Translations under genes and position numbers: made by a program
Part shown: positions 24,706 to 34,354 of the stretch, piece by piece
Layout: every line of letters starts with the position of its first letter
Position numbering within the stretch: position 1 is the first letter of the stretch
NCBI GenBank assembly: GCA_040880285.1
Contig: JBBDIT010000014.1
Coordinates: forward strand, 1-64,000
Direction of reading: 5' to 3'
DNA: 64,000 nucleotides
Source: JANQJA01 sp040880285
Lineage (GTDB): Bacteria; Pseudomonadota; Gammaproteobacteria; Pseudomonadales; Azotimanducaceae
Notes under the pieces: generated by a model
Seen by the model: the letters and a program-made list of their open reading frames with translations, nothing else
The model's database searches: none
What the model was told of the DNA's origin: nothing

Positions 24706-26970
24706 CTACGGTTTGAGCAAATGCTCAACTTTGGTAGCAAGTTGGGCCATGTTGAACGGCTTTTGGATAAAACTCTCATCCCTGTCAAATCCCTGGATAT
24801 TGTCCAGAATGTCGGCGGTATAGCCCGACATAAACAGGACGTTTACAGCAGGGTGCAAAGTCTTGATATCCACAACCAGGTCTTTTCCGTTTTTTGACGG
24901 CATTATGACGTCAGATATAACCAGATCAATGTGATCAATGGATCCCGCATGGGCGAGTGCTTGTTCCAGCCCATTGGCAGTGATCACGTTATATCCCAAA
25001 CGATCCAGCGAGCGCTGGATCAACTTGAGTATCGCTGCCTCATCCTCCACCACCAGAATCGTTTGTCTCTGTCCAGAACCAAATGATAACTTTTCACCAT
25101 TCTCCGCGGCTTCCGGATTACCATGATAACGAGGCAAATAAATTGTAACGGTTGTTCCATGCCCTTCAGCACTCGTCACATAAATGAAGCCATCATTCTG
25201 TTTGACGATACCGTACACGGTCGACAGGCCAAGGCCGGTGCCTTCGTGCATGGGCTTGGTTGTAAAAAACGGTTCGAACACCCGCGCAACCTGTTCCGGA
25301 CTCATACCACAGCCATCGTCCCGGGCGCTGATACATACATAGTCCCTGGCATGGGCAGGACCAAAAGGCAGCTTCTCAGACTCATGTACCGGCACATTGT
25401 GCATACTAATGTTGAGACTACCTACATCGGCAATCGCGTCCCTGGCATTGACACAGATATTGGTAAATATCTGGTTCATCTGGGCCGGGTCAACACGGAC
25501 ATTCCACAGATCGCTTGCGGGTTGCCATCCAAGCTCAACATTCGCGCCGATGAGGCGTGCCAGCATATTTCTCATACTCTCAAACTCGTCGGTCAGGTTA
25601 ATTGCACGCGGTTTGATGACCTGCTTACGCGCAAAGGCGAGTAACTGGCTGGTCAATACTGCTGACTGCTCTGCGGCTCTTTTAATCTCGCTGACAAGTT
25701 CGGTCAAATCCTGTGAATGGTCCCCGAACTCTTCAAGTACGATTTCGGTATTGCCGAGAATGGTTTGGAGCACATTGTTGTAGTCATGGGCAACACCTCC
25801 TGCCAGCGTGCCGATCGATTCCATGCGCTGCGCGTGAGCGAGCTTCTCTTCCAGTTCCAATTCACGAGTAATATCCCGTTTGATCAGGACATAATGCTCT
25901 GCCTTGCCAACTTCGTTCCGGACGGGCGACATGGTGACATCCTCATGAATCAGGCTGCCGTCCTTACGTCTATTGATCATGCGTCCACGCCAGCTGTCAC
26001 CTCTGCTCAGAACCGATCGGACCTCATCATAAAAGGCCTGGTCATGCAGGCCGCTCTGCCAGATGCGGTTATTCTGGCCGATCACTTCCTCACGGCTATA
26101 ACCCGTGACTTCTGAAAACACCGGATTGGAATAAATCACTTTACCGTCACCGTCGACAATCAGGATCATCTCTCCGGATTGTTCAATAGCGGACAGCAGC
26201 TGCTCCATTTCTTTATCGGACTGCTTGCGTGCTGTGACATCCGTATAAAAGCCCCCAACCAGAGTTTCCGAACCAAGTGAGATGGGGAACTTGATGCCTT
26301 CCAGATGTACACAGGACCCATCTGTCATGGGAACCATCAGTTCTCGCGTCATCGGCTGCATCGTGCGCACGATTTCTTCATCTTCCTGGTTCATCTGCAT
26401 CGCGACGTTATTCGGAAACACATCCGTTGTCGTATTACCAACCATACCGTCTGTATTAAAGGAGCTAATCCTACCGACTTCACTAATCATTTTGTTTGCA
26501 AACTGATACCGATGATTTTGGTCTTTGACATACACAAATGCCGGCACATGATCCATAAAAGAAGTGAATAACGATGTGCTGTCTCGCAGCGCACGCCCGG
26601 CGGACTTCAACCCCGCAAAGCCCCGCACCTGGTCAGAAGCTGCATTGACAATCAGCTGCGCAACGACATAACGCAACTCGGATTCTGTCTCGTCGAACGC
26701 CGGAGAAATCCTGAGCATACCAACCGGTCCGGCCCCGCCAAGAGTAACTTCTTGACCCTGCCCCAAACGCAAGGTGCCTACAACGTCCAGTATTTCAGCC
26801 CAACACTCACCGGGAAACAGGTCAACGAATGTGAGCTTCGACTCATCTATGTCGATCAGCGTATCGCATGCCGCATTATGGAAACGGACCGTGCCATCTG
26901 TACCAAATGCAATGACCGGCGTGTTCAGCGAATTGAGAATCGATTCATGCCGCAACGAAAACCTACCCAT
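24706..26970 (-). CDS. Hybrid sensor histidine kinase with PAS domains and receiver
   Basis: A 754-residue cytoplasmic kinase without membrane helices. Order: PAS (about 5-110), PAS (about 135-255), PAS/PAC (about 258-375, with GYSREEVIGQN), phosphoacceptor H in GGVAHDYNN, HATPase with N-box NICVNARDA and G-boxes DDGCGM and GTGLGLS, then a C-terminal receiver with phospho-Asp in ISDVIMPSKNGKD. This NtrY/RcsC-like class senses cytosolic signals. No response-regulator gene is adjacent, so output probably goes through a phosphorelay partner elsewhere. AGGTG lies just before the ATG. Confidence 0.93.
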   Translation of the reverse strand: MGRFSLRHESILNSLNTPVIAFGTDGTVRFHNAACDTLIDIDESKLTFVDLFPGECWAEILDVVGTLRLGQGQEVTLGGAGPVGMLRISPAFDETESELRYVVAQLIVNAASDQVRGFAGLKSAGRALRDSTSLFTSFMDHVPAFVYVKDQNHRYQFANKMISEVGRISSFNTDGMVGNTTTDVFPNNVAMQMNQEDEEIVRTMQPMTRELMVPMTDGSCVHLEGIKFPISLGSETLVGGFYTDVTARKQSDKEMEQLLSAIEQSGEMILIVDGDGKVIYSNPVFSEVTGYSREEVIGQNNRIWQSGLHDQAFYDEVRSVLSRGDSWRGRMINRRKDGSLIHEDVTMSPVRNEVGKAEHYVLIKRDITRELELEEKLAHAQRMESIGTLAGGVAHDYNNVLQTILGNTEIVLEEFGDHSQDLTELVSEIKRAAEQSAVLTSQLLAFARKQVIKPRAINLTDEFESMRNMLARLIGANVELGWQPASDLWNVRVDPAQMNQIFTNICVNARDAIADVGSLNISMHNVPVHESEKLPFGPAHARDYVCISARDDGCGMSPEQVARVFEPFFTTKPMHEGTGLGLSTVYGIVKQNDGFIYVTSAEGHGTTVTIYLPRYHGNPEAAENGEKLSFGSGQRQTILVVEDEAAILKLIQRSLDRLGYNVITANGLEQALAHAGSIDHIDLVISDVIMPSKNGKDLVVDIKTLHPAVNVLFMSGYTADILDNIQGFDRDESFIQKPFNMAQLATKVEHLLKP

Positions 26971-27080
26971 TTCACCTCGGAAACAGGCATATTACGACAG
27001 ATGGGGATGCTAACCACGTGTCCGTGTGTAAAGAAGTGTAAATTGTGAGCAAAGCACCAGTGCTAATCCTGAAAATTCAA

Positions 27081-27566
27081 TTACTCATAGTCAGGGCTAT
27101 CGATCCTTTTATAGACCGATGTTGAACCGTCGGAGTCGACCAGCAATACATCATAGGGTGTGAACTTACCCATCTCCATGCCGGGACTACCCATCGGCAT
27201 GCCTGGCGCAGCCAATCCTTCTGCGTCTGCTGGCGGATTTTTGAGAAAGGCGGTAATGACCTTGCCCGGAATGTGGCCCTCGAAGAAATACCCTTCAGTA
27301 CTGACTGCCGTATGGCAGGACTGCAGGTTCGGGGCAATGCCCTGCTCCGACTTGACGCTACTCATATCCGACAAATTCACCGCCTCGATATCATAACCGA
27401 CACGCTGCATGTGCTTGATCCAGTCATCACAACAGCCACAGGTAGGCGACTTGTACACTTTGAGTGAAGTTTGGACAGCCGCGTCTTGCGCTTGCATGCT
27501 CCATCCGACTCCCAGAGCGAATATCAATCCCAGACCTGCAATTGTACCAATCAGTAATTTATTCAT
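27081..27566 (-). CDS. DUF411 exported metal-binding-like protein
   Basis: A 161-residue protein with an N-terminal signal peptide (about 1-26) and the DUF411 core V-Y-K-S-P-T-C-G-C-C-D-D-W (cysteines 43, 45, 46) with a later S-C-H-T-A. The family is found in copper and other metal resistance loci. C-terminal methionine-rich GMPMGSPGMEMG may bind Cu(I)/Ag(I). It is last in the efflux operon; GAGGAG overlaps the cusA stop and suits the ATG chosen, while TAATG gives an alternative start two codons earlier. Confidence 0.87.
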   Translation of the reverse strand: MNKLLIGTIAGLGLIFALGVGWSMQAQDAAVQTSLKVYKSPTCGCCDDWIKHMQRVGYDIEAVNLSDMSSVKSEQGIAPNLQSCHTAVSTEGYFFEGHIPGKVITAFLKNPPADAEGLAAPGMPMGSPGMEMGKFTPYDVLLVDSDGSTSVYKRIDSPDYE

Positions 27567-27571
27567 CGTCA

Positions 27572-30500
27572 TTACTCCTCGGACAAGATGTCCTCTTTGT
27601 CGTTTCCTTCCTGTAGTACCAGGACCAGTCCATAGATGACCGGTAATATCAGGAGGGACAACAACGTTGTCGTGATAATCCCCCCCATCATGGGCGCAGC
27701 GATTCGCTGCATGACCTGAGATCCGGTACCACTACCAATCATGATAGGCATTAGTCCGAACACCAGCGTGGCTGTCGTCATCAGTACCGGACGCACACGT
27801 TCAGAGGTGCCTTGATACACGGCCCCAAAGATCTGCTCTCTCGACAGCCTGCCTTCCACCGCGCTCACTCGAGCGCGGGCAATCATCTGGTCAATAAATG
27901 TCAGGACCAGTACACCAGTCTCCACAGCCACGCCAGCCAGCGCTATGAATCCCACGGCAACCGCAACAGAGAGATTGAAGTCGAACCAGTAGAGCAACCA
28001 GATCCCCCCGATCAATGCAAATGGAATGGACAACATAACCAGCAGGGGCGCGGTCAGATTGCGAAAATTAATGTACAGCAACAAAAAAATAATTACGAGG
28101 GTCATGGGAACAACAAGACGCAATCTTTCCGCCGCCCGTTCCATGTACTCGAATTGACCGGACCAGGCAATGGTATATCCCGGGGGAACGTCAACCTGTT
28201 CCGCCAGCACTGTCTTCGCCTTTTCAACGAAGCCACCCACATCGTCGGTTTTCAGATCCACATAGATCCAGGCATTGGGCCGCGCGTTTTCGCTTTTGAT
28301 GACGGGTGCTCCGCGACTCAATCGAATGTCGGCGACCTGGGCAAGTGGAATTTGTGTTCCAACCTGCGTCGATATTAGTACCTTGCCGAGCGCCGTCGGG
28401 TTATCCCGTAGCTCTCGTGGATACCGCAGGTTGACAGGATACCTCTCCAGGCCCTCAACAGTTTGAGTGATGTTCATGCCACCGACAGCAGACATAATCA
28501 CGTTCTGTATGTCATCGATGGTCAGACCATATCGACCTGCCGCCTCACGATCGATGTCAAAGTCGACAAAATATCCACCAACCGCCCTGTCCCCGAACGC
28601 CGACAAGGTCTCTGGCAAGGTCTTCATCGCCCTTTCAATGTCAGTAGATACGTCCTGTAGCACGTTTAAGTCCGGCCCGCTCACCTTGATACCAACCGGC
28701 GTTTTTATACCCGTTGCGAGCATATCGATACGGGTCTTGATCGGCATCGTCCAGGCGTTGGCCAGACCCGGAAACTTGATTGCCTGGTCCATCTCCGACA
28801 TCAATTGCCGGGTTGTCTTGTCCGGATCGGGCCACTCGGACCGCGGATATAGCTGGACCGTGGTCTCAATCATTGACAGGGGGGCAGGGTCGGTGGCCGT
28901 CTCTGCGCGCCCGACCTTACCAAAAACGGTTTTTACTTCCGGAAAAGTCGCCAGGATCTTGTCTGTCTGTTGCAGGATTTCCTTTGCCTTGGTGATCGAT
29001 ATGCCGGGGTAGGTCGTTGGCATATAGAGGATGTCGCCCTCGTCTATTGGTGGCATAAATTCACTGCCCAGCTTCGAGAGGGGATACCAGGTGGCAGCGA
29101 CCAGGGCGATAGCGACCAGCACTGATACCCTGGGCCATCTTAAGGCTAGACCGAAGATCGGCGAGTGAACGAAATGCAAGCCGCGGTTTATCGGATTTTT
29201 CGACTCGGGTATGATTTTCCCGCGGACAAGGTAACCCATCAGCACCGGTACCAGAGTAACGGCAAGAATCGCGGCAGCCGCCATAGAAAACGTGCTGGTG
29301 AAGGCCAGCGGACCAAAAAGCCGCCGCTCCTGGCCCTGCAAGCTGAAAATTACGATATACGAGACCGTGATAATCACCAGCGTGAAAAAGAGGGCCGGCC
29401 CTACTTCAACGCTGGCAGCACGAACCGCTTGCCAACGTTCCGCTGTAGTCAGCCCGGTTCCCTTTTCCGCTGCGCGTCGTTCAAGGTGTTTATGGGTATT
29501 CTCGATCAATACGATGGCACCATCCACCATGGTACCGATGGTAATGGCGATTCCACCCAACGACATGATATTGGCGTTGATTCCGAGGTATTTCATCACA
29601 ATAAATGCAATCAGGACGCCAATAGGCAGCGAGATAATAACCACCAGGGAGGATCTCAAATGAAACAGAAAAACAATGCATACGAGGCTCACGATCACAA
29701 ATACCTGGCTGAGTGTTTTGCTTAAGGTGCCAATAGCTCTTTCGATCAAGCCGCGCCGGTCGTAGGTAGTGACAATTTCAACCCCCTCCGGTAACGACGC
29801 CTTCAGTTCTTCGAGTTTCTCTCTAACTCGCCCAATGGTCGCCATGGCATTTTCTCCAAAACGCATCACGACAACTCCACCCGCCACTTCGCCTTCACCA
29901 TTCAATTCCGCAAGCCCGCGCCGCAGTTCAGGGCCGAGCTTGATGTTAGCGATATCCTCCAACCTGATGGGGACTCCATCTTTACTAACAGCTACTGCAA
30001 TAGACTTGAAGTCTTCAATAGATTTTGCATAACCCCTACTACGCACCATGTATTCCGTCTCGGCCATTTCAATCAGACGCCCCCCAACATCCTTGTTGGA
30101 TTCCTTTATTGCCTGTCTTACCTTGCTGAGCGGAATGCCATAGTGGAGCAACGCGCCAGGATCTACCTCAATCTGGTACTGTTTTACAAAGCCCCCGATC
30201 GCGACAACTTCCGAGACGCCAGGCACTGTCTGCAGGGGATATCGCAAATACCAGTCCTGTATTGACCGCAGTTCAGCGAGGTCATGTCGCCCGGTACGAT
30301 CGACCAGCGCATACTCATAGACCCAGCCAACACCCGTTGCGTCTGGCCCGAGCGCCGGGCTAACGCTATCCGGCAAGCGTCCGCTCACAAAATTGAGATA
30401 CTCAAGCACCCTGGACCTTGCCCAGTACATATCGGTGCCGTCTTCAAATATCACGTAGACGAAAGATAGGCCGAAGAAAGAATAACCCCTGACGGTTTTT

Positions 30501-30736
30501 GCATAAGGAACCGCCAGCATGGCAGTGGTGAGTGGATAGGTCACCTGATCTTCTACAATCTGGGGCGACTGACCTGAATACTCGGTAAATACAATAACCT
30601 GAACATCCGAGAGGTCGGGGATCGCGTCCAGAGATATTGTACGCACAGACCAAATACCCACGGAGATCGCCAACGCGGTTGCGAACAGAATCATAAATCT
30701 GTTTTCGAGTGACAGTTCAATAATTCGCTGGATCAT
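27572..30736 (-). CDS. cusA: CusA/CzcA-type heavy-metal RND efflux pump
   Basis: Inner-membrane proton-driven pump of the HME-RND class. The 1054 residues have 12 helices; the helix-4 motif G-A-I-V-L-I-E-N with preceding Asp places it in the heavy-metal group. R-I-D-M-L-A-T-G-I-K-T-P-V-G-I-K-V-S-G matches the monovalent Cu(I)/Ag(I) CusA subgroup better than the Zn/Co/Cd CzcA subgroup. Its start overlaps the cusB-like stop by 4 nt. Metal specificity is inferred. Confidence 0.93.
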   Translation of the reverse strand: MIQRIIELSLENRFMILFATALAISVGIWSVRTISLDAIPDLSDVQVIVFTEYSGQSPQIVEDQVTYPLTTAMLAVPYAKTVRGYSFFGLSFVYVIFEDGTDMYWARSRVLEYLNFVSGRLPDSVSPALGPDATGVGWVYEYALVDRTGRHDLAELRSIQDWYLRYPLQTVPGVSEVVAIGGFVKQYQIEVDPGALLHYGIPLSKVRQAIKESNKDVGGRLIEMAETEYMVRSRGYAKSIEDFKSIAVAVSKDGVPIRLEDIANIKLGPELRRGLAELNGEGEVAGGVVVMRFGENAMATIGRVREKLEELKASLPEGVEIVTTYDRRGLIERAIGTLSKTLSQVFVIVSLVCIVFLFHLRSSLVVIISLPIGVLIAFIVMKYLGINANIMSLGGIAITIGTMVDGAIVLIENTHKHLERRAAEKGTGLTTAERWQAVRAASVEVGPALFFTLVIITVSYIVIFSLQGQERRLFGPLAFTSTFSMAAAAILAVTLVPVLMGYLVRGKIIPESKNPINRGLHFVHSPIFGLALRWPRVSVLVAIALVAATWYPLSKLGSEFMPPIDEGDILYMPTTYPGISITKAKEILQQTDKILATFPEVKTVFGKVGRAETATDPAPLSMIETTVQLYPRSEWPDPDKTTRQLMSEMDQAIKFPGLANAWTMPIKTRIDMLATGIKTPVGIKVSGPDLNVLQDVSTDIERAMKTLPETLSAFGDRAVGGYFVDFDIDREAAGRYGLTIDDIQNVIMSAVGGMNITQTVEGLERYPVNLRYPRELRDNPTALGKVLISTQVGTQIPLAQVADIRLSRGAPVIKSENARPNAWIYVDLKTDDVGGFVEKAKTVLAEQVDVPPGYTIAWSGQFEYMERAAERLRLVVPMTLVIIFLLLYINFRNLTAPLLVMLSIPFALIGGIWLLYWFDFNLSVAVAVGFIALAGVAVETGVLVLTFIDQMIARARVSAVEGRLSREQIFGAVYQGTSERVRPVLMTTATLVFGLMPIMIGSGTGSQVMQRIAAPMMGGIITTTLLSLLILPVIYGLVLVLQEGNDKEDILSEE

Positions 30737-32178
30737 CGTTCGTCACCCGGCACTTCCGAGCCACTCATTGGGTGGGTTGCGTGGTTTTCCATGTCCATAC
30801 CATCCATCTCCATACCATCCATCTCCATACCTTCCATCTCCATACCTTCCATCTCATGCATGTCGTGCATGTCGTGCATTGGCGCTGCTTCACTACCCGC
30901 CTCTTCAACAGCACCGGCCTTGAGCATCCTGGCGGTCGCTTCATTGAGCCTGGACTCCGAGTCGATCAGGAACTGGGCGGAAGTGACGACCCGTTCACCT
31001 GCGTTGACGCCGCTTAAAATCTGCGTTACCCCTTCCGATTCAAGACCCGGCGTCACCTTTCGCGGCTCGAACTTACCTTCCGAACGCACGACAAATACCT
31101 GTTCTTTTAAACCGGATCTGACAATTGCCTCTGACGGGACGACGACGGTTCGGTGCTGGGTGTCGGCGTGGATACTCACGTCGGCGAACATCTCAGGCTT
31201 GAGGAGTTGCTCCTCATTAGGAAATTCCATACGAACCTTGACGGTTCGTGATTTGGCTTCCATGTAAGGATAGATAAACGCAATTTCACCGGTATATTTC
31301 CTACCGGGAACCGCCATGACTTCCATCTCGGCCTTGTCTCCGACCTTAATCCACGGGAGTTCATGTTCAAAAACGTCGACGTATACCCACACGCGGGAAA
31401 GGTCAGAAATCATAAAGAGCTCGGTTCCAGGCGTGACGAATTTTCCTTCGCGAACCCCGATATTCGTTACTATGCCGCTGAACGGCGAATGAATGTGTAC
31501 GATTCGTTTAACCTGCCTGGTCTGTTCGAGTTCAACAATCTGATGTTCGGGCATGTCGAGGAGTTCGAGACGTTCCCGGGAGAACCTGACTAATTGCTGT
31601 GCACGCTCAATGGCGTTATCCGAACCGCTTCGACGTGCATTTACCAGGCCTTGCAGGGTCAGCAAGTACTCCTCCTGGCTGGTCACCAAATTCGGGGAGT
31701 AGATGCTCAGCAGAATCTCGTCTTGTTCGACGTACTCGCCGGTGGTCCTGATCCGGAGCTCCTCGATCCACCCCTCGGTTTTAGGATGCAACCGATTCGT
31801 TTCCCCCTCGTCATAGTCGATTCGTCCCGGCGCGCGAACAATGCGTGAGAGGGATTGTTCACGAGCAATCGCGGTTCGAACACCCATGGACTGCACAGTG
31901 ACCGGGTCGATGGTTACGGTTCCTGCCACCGCATCCCGACTCCCATCCGCGTAGACCGGAAGGTAATCCATCCCCATCTCATCTTTGGCAGGAGCCGGTG
32001 AAGTGATCTCCGGGTTCATCGGATTGCGATAGTAAAGCGGCTCCCTTTGATTGCCCGCATCCTGGTCTATGTTTGCGTTACTACTACTCGTGGTATGGGG
32101 ATTGTCCATCCAGCTACCGACAAGAGCCCCGCCCAGAAACGTGAGCACGACTATTACTATCAAGACGGCCTTATTCAT
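30733..32178 (-). CDS. cusB: CusB-like periplasmic adaptor of metal efflux
   Basis: Membrane fusion protein linking the RND pump to the outer-membrane channel. An N-terminal signal anchor is followed by a heavy-metal-binding segment (YYRNPMNPEITS...KDEMGMDYLPVY), hairpin, lipoyl and beta-barrel domains. The C-terminal tail (about residues 425-470) is an unusual Met/His/Asp-rich run with repeated EMEGM, EMDGM and MHDMHDM units, a likely Cu(I)/Ag(I) sponge. Length 481 residues. Overlaps both neighbours by 4 nt. Confidence 0.92.
   Translation of the reverse strand: MNKAVLIVIVVLTFLGGALVGSWMDNPHTTSSSNANIDQDAGNQREPLYYRNPMNPEITSPAPAKDEMGMDYLPVYADGSRDAVAGTVTIDPVTVQSMGVRTAIAREQSLSRIVRAPGRIDYDEGETNRLHPKTEGWIEELRIRTTGEYVEQDEILLSIYSPNLVTSQEEYLLTLQGLVNARRSGSDNAIERAQQLVRFSRERLELLDMPEHQIVELEQTRQVKRIVHIHSPFSGIVTNIGVREGKFVTPGTELFMISDLSRVWVYVDVFEHELPWIKVGDKAEMEVMAVPGRKYTGEIAFIYPYMEAKSRTVKVRMEFPNEEQLLKPEMFADVSIHADTQHRTVVVPSEAIVRSGLKEQVFVVRSEGKFEPRKVTPGLESEGVTQILSGVNAGERVVTSAQFLIDSESRLNEATARMLKAGAVEEAGSEAAPMHDMHDMHEMEGMEMEGMEMDGMEMDGMDMENHATHPMSGSEVPGDER
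30791..30855 (-). repeat. 15-bp tandem repeat encoding the Met-rich tail of the CusB-like protein
   Basis: Roughly four copies of a 15-bp unit (CCATCTCCATACC plus two variable bases on the plus strand) encode alternating Met-Glu-Gly and Met-Asp-Gly steps. A shorter TGTCGTGCA repeat beside it encodes the MHD units. Copy number could change by slippage. Confidence 0.75.
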
Positions 32179-33485
32179 TTTGATTCTCCTGGCAGCTCTG
32201 CAGACACCCTGTCGAGGTCTTCACCACGGGGTAAAAAGTACTTAATGGCCGCGATAGACTTCAGTCTGTCTGCTTGTAACCGTTCCAGTTCAAGCGTGCT
32301 TTCAAGTTGCGCCACGTGAGATCGCATTACCTCGGTAAAATCCGAGCGATCCGCCTTGTATGACAGAAGCGCAACCTGGGCTTGCTCTTGGGTTTGCGGC
32401 AAGATCATCGAATCATACAATTCGATTCGCTCATTGAGCCTATCCAGGGTGACCAGCTCTGCCTCAAGACGCGATTTCAGTTCGTACAGCAAGTCGAGCC
32501 GTTGATCCAGACCTGCATTGGCTTGCCGATTCGCCGAGGACAACCTTTTGTCCTGCCTCTTCGCAGTAAAAACCGGCAGGCTCACCGACGCAGACAGACT
32601 GGCAAGATCGGAGACCTCGGCGCCGTTCGGCCGCTGCGCGTTGCGAAAGGCATACCCCAGCTCAAGCGACCAGGCGGGCTTGTACTGTTCCCTGGCCAAT
32701 TCAACGCCTTGTTGCAGTTTCGCTATCCGCTCGTCCATCGCTCGAACGAGTGGATGTGCGACAATTTGCGATGAATCAGCCATCCGGTCCGCAAAGTGCG
32801 TTTCCCAGACGGGTAGTTTCTCCGGCAGCAACAATCGACTCTCTTCACTGCCGATCCATCGGCCCAAAAAAGCCCTTTGCCGGCCAACATTCTCCGTAAT
32901 CCTGACCTCACGATCTTTCAATCGCTGCAGTTCCAGCTCAGATCGAACGAGGTCATCAAGCCCTTTTCTTCCTGTTCTGTATAACGAGGCCGTCACGTCT
33001 CTGAGCTGTTCAAACATGGGTTCATTTTCCCTGACGATTTTCAGGGACGCTTCCCCATACCAGACTTCAATCCAGGTGTTCCGCGTGTTCTGCAATACCA
33101 TCAGCCGCCTTGTGACACTTTGTTGCCTGACACGGCTCGCATCAGCCAGGGCGCTCTTTCTTTTGAGATTCAGGGTGTCGCCGACCGGAAAGTTCTGCTT
33201 GAGACCGACCCTGAGCTGGTTCATAGGCTCTTCATCAAGCGCAAAGTCCGCCACCGGTACATTCAGCCAACCGACCATCAGCATGGGATCAGGTAATTGG
33301 CTCTCGGCAATGGCGTCGTCCTCCAGCGCCCGGGATTGCTTCATTAGACCCTGGTATCCAGGGTCTTTTTCAAGGGCGAGGGATTCTGCATGCTCCAGTG
33401 ACAGGGTTTGCGTGAACCCTGACGGGCAAAGGGATAGCAGCGCACCAATCAACAAGAATCGTATCAGGGTTTTGTGTTCTATCAT
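32175..33485 (-). CDS. TolC-family outer-membrane channel of metal efflux
   Basis: A 436-residue outer-membrane factor with a signal peptide (about 1-25). Heptad-rich helical segments and the repeated LxLExAExLALExxP and VxRxMDERIxKLQ patterns mark the OEP/CusC-like fold. The position before cusB and cusA in one operon with 4-nt overlaps indicates it is the cognate exit duct. AGGAAC precedes the ATG. Confidence 0.9.
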   Translation of the reverse strand: MIEHKTLIRFLLIGALLSLCPSGFTQTLSLEHAESLALEKDPGYQGLMKQSRALEDDAIAESQLPDPMLMVGWLNVPVADFALDEEPMNQLRVGLKQNFPVGDTLNLKRKSALADASRVRQQSVTRRLMVLQNTRNTWIEVWYGEASLKIVRENEPMFEQLRDVTASLYRTGRKGLDDLVRSELELQRLKDREVRITENVGRQRAFLGRWIGSEESRLLLPEKLPVWETHFADRMADSSQIVAHPLVRAMDERIAKLQQGVELAREQYKPAWSLELGYAFRNAQRPNGAEVSDLASLSASVSLPVFTAKRQDKRLSSANRQANAGLDQRLDLLYELKSRLEAELVTLDRLNERIELYDSMILPQTQEQAQVALLSYKADRSDFTEVMRSHVAQLESTLELERLQADRLKSIAAIKYFLPRGEDLDRVSAELPGESK

Positions 33486-33575
33486 GGCTATGTTCCTTTT
33501 GACGGACGAATCCGTCCAACTAAAGATTACTTCTGGTACAGCAGATCGGGCCGGGCCGGCCAGGTAGAAGTATCG

Positions 33576-33989
33576 CTAGATCAGGAACGAACAAACAATG
33601 AGGTAGACAGGAGGGTTGTCAGGCGGCAACGTTGCGGGAAAGAAAATCGGTTGGCGATCAAAAGGGACAAACGTCGGTAACCGGTAGCCGACATGGTTAG
33701 TGATCGCAATGAACTTATCCAGACTCGAGAAGATCAGCTTACCGCCAGCTTCTGATTTACAGCTGACATCTGCAGTGTCGCTATCTACTTCAATACAATC
33801 AGTAGATCCGGTAGATGCTTTCGCATGCTGGTGGACCGGCATTTCCATCCGGGATGAACTGCTATCTGTCACCATGGCACTGGTTTCAGGCGGTAACAGG
33901 CACAAGAACATCCCTGACCACAGCAGCCACATAGCAACAATGGGTCTGGTTACCCAAGGTTTCATACACAATGTGCGAATTGAGGTCAT
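33576..33989 (-). CDS. Small exported hypothetical protein heading the efflux operon
   Basis: A 137-residue protein with an N-terminal hydrophobic helix (signal or anchor) followed by a Met/His-bearing stretch (RMEMPVHQHAK) and ending PPVYLIVCSFLI, an ending I associate with small proteins encoded at the start of Cus-type operons. Function unknown; periplasmic metal handling is inferred from position. The ATG with GAGGT 11 bases upstream is chosen; later ATGs are possible. A MerR-type promoter lies about 95 bp upstream. Confidence 0.65.
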   Translation of the reverse strand: MTSIRTLCMKPWVTRPIVAMWLLWSGMFLCLLPPETSAMVTDSSSSRMEMPVHQHAKASTGSTDCIEVDSDTADVSCKSEAGGKLIFSSLDKFIAITNHVGYRLPTFVPFDRQPIFFPATLPPDNPPVYLIVCSFLI

Positions 33990-34083
33990 GGTGATACCAA
34001 TACCTCTGCCCCTATTTGATAGCGATCTTATGCTCAATTGACCATTCCACCTTGATTCAGGTCAACGCACCCGCAAAATGCTG

Positions 34084-34114
34084 ATATTAAAGGCTGGAGT
34101 TACTACAAGGTCAA
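34084..34114 (-). promoter_or_regulatory. MerR-type promoter of the metal efflux operon
   Basis: On the minus strand, -35 TTGACC and -10 TAATAT are separated by 19 bp, the long spacer that MerR-family activators need to remodel. A dyad (arms AGGCTGGAGT and ACTACAAGGT around one base, 34091-34111) fills the spacer. It faces the small exported protein and the efflux genes. A closely related element precedes the P1B ATPase gene. Confidence 0.78.
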
Positions 34115-34354
34115 GCTCACTTATGACTATCTGCGAAATTCCCATGCACTCTGCCAGCCCCGTCACTACATACCGCACAACATTGTAGCCCAAAGTGATA
34201 GCTCAAAGCTCCAACGGTTATGTTGCACAACGTACAGACGCTTACGGCTGGAAAGCGCATAAAGATAGCCGGAGAAATCCTTTTCTTTTGCAGTAACTTC
34301 GAGTCGGTATTCCACCGACTCACCCAACTGATATTGAATATTGAGGCGACACCA
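34115..34354. other. Spacer between the efflux operon promoter and the DUF3494 gene
   Basis: Together with 33990-34083 this makes a 365-bp divergent intergenic region. Apart from the MerR-type element I see no RNA gene or further clear motif; the promoter of the DUF3494 gene should be here. Confidence 0.45.

Noticed and set aside
32518..33567. 349-codon forward frame opposite the TolC-like gene
   Set aside because: Ser/Arg-rich antisense shadow; the reverse strand gene has clear family features and overlaps its operon partners.
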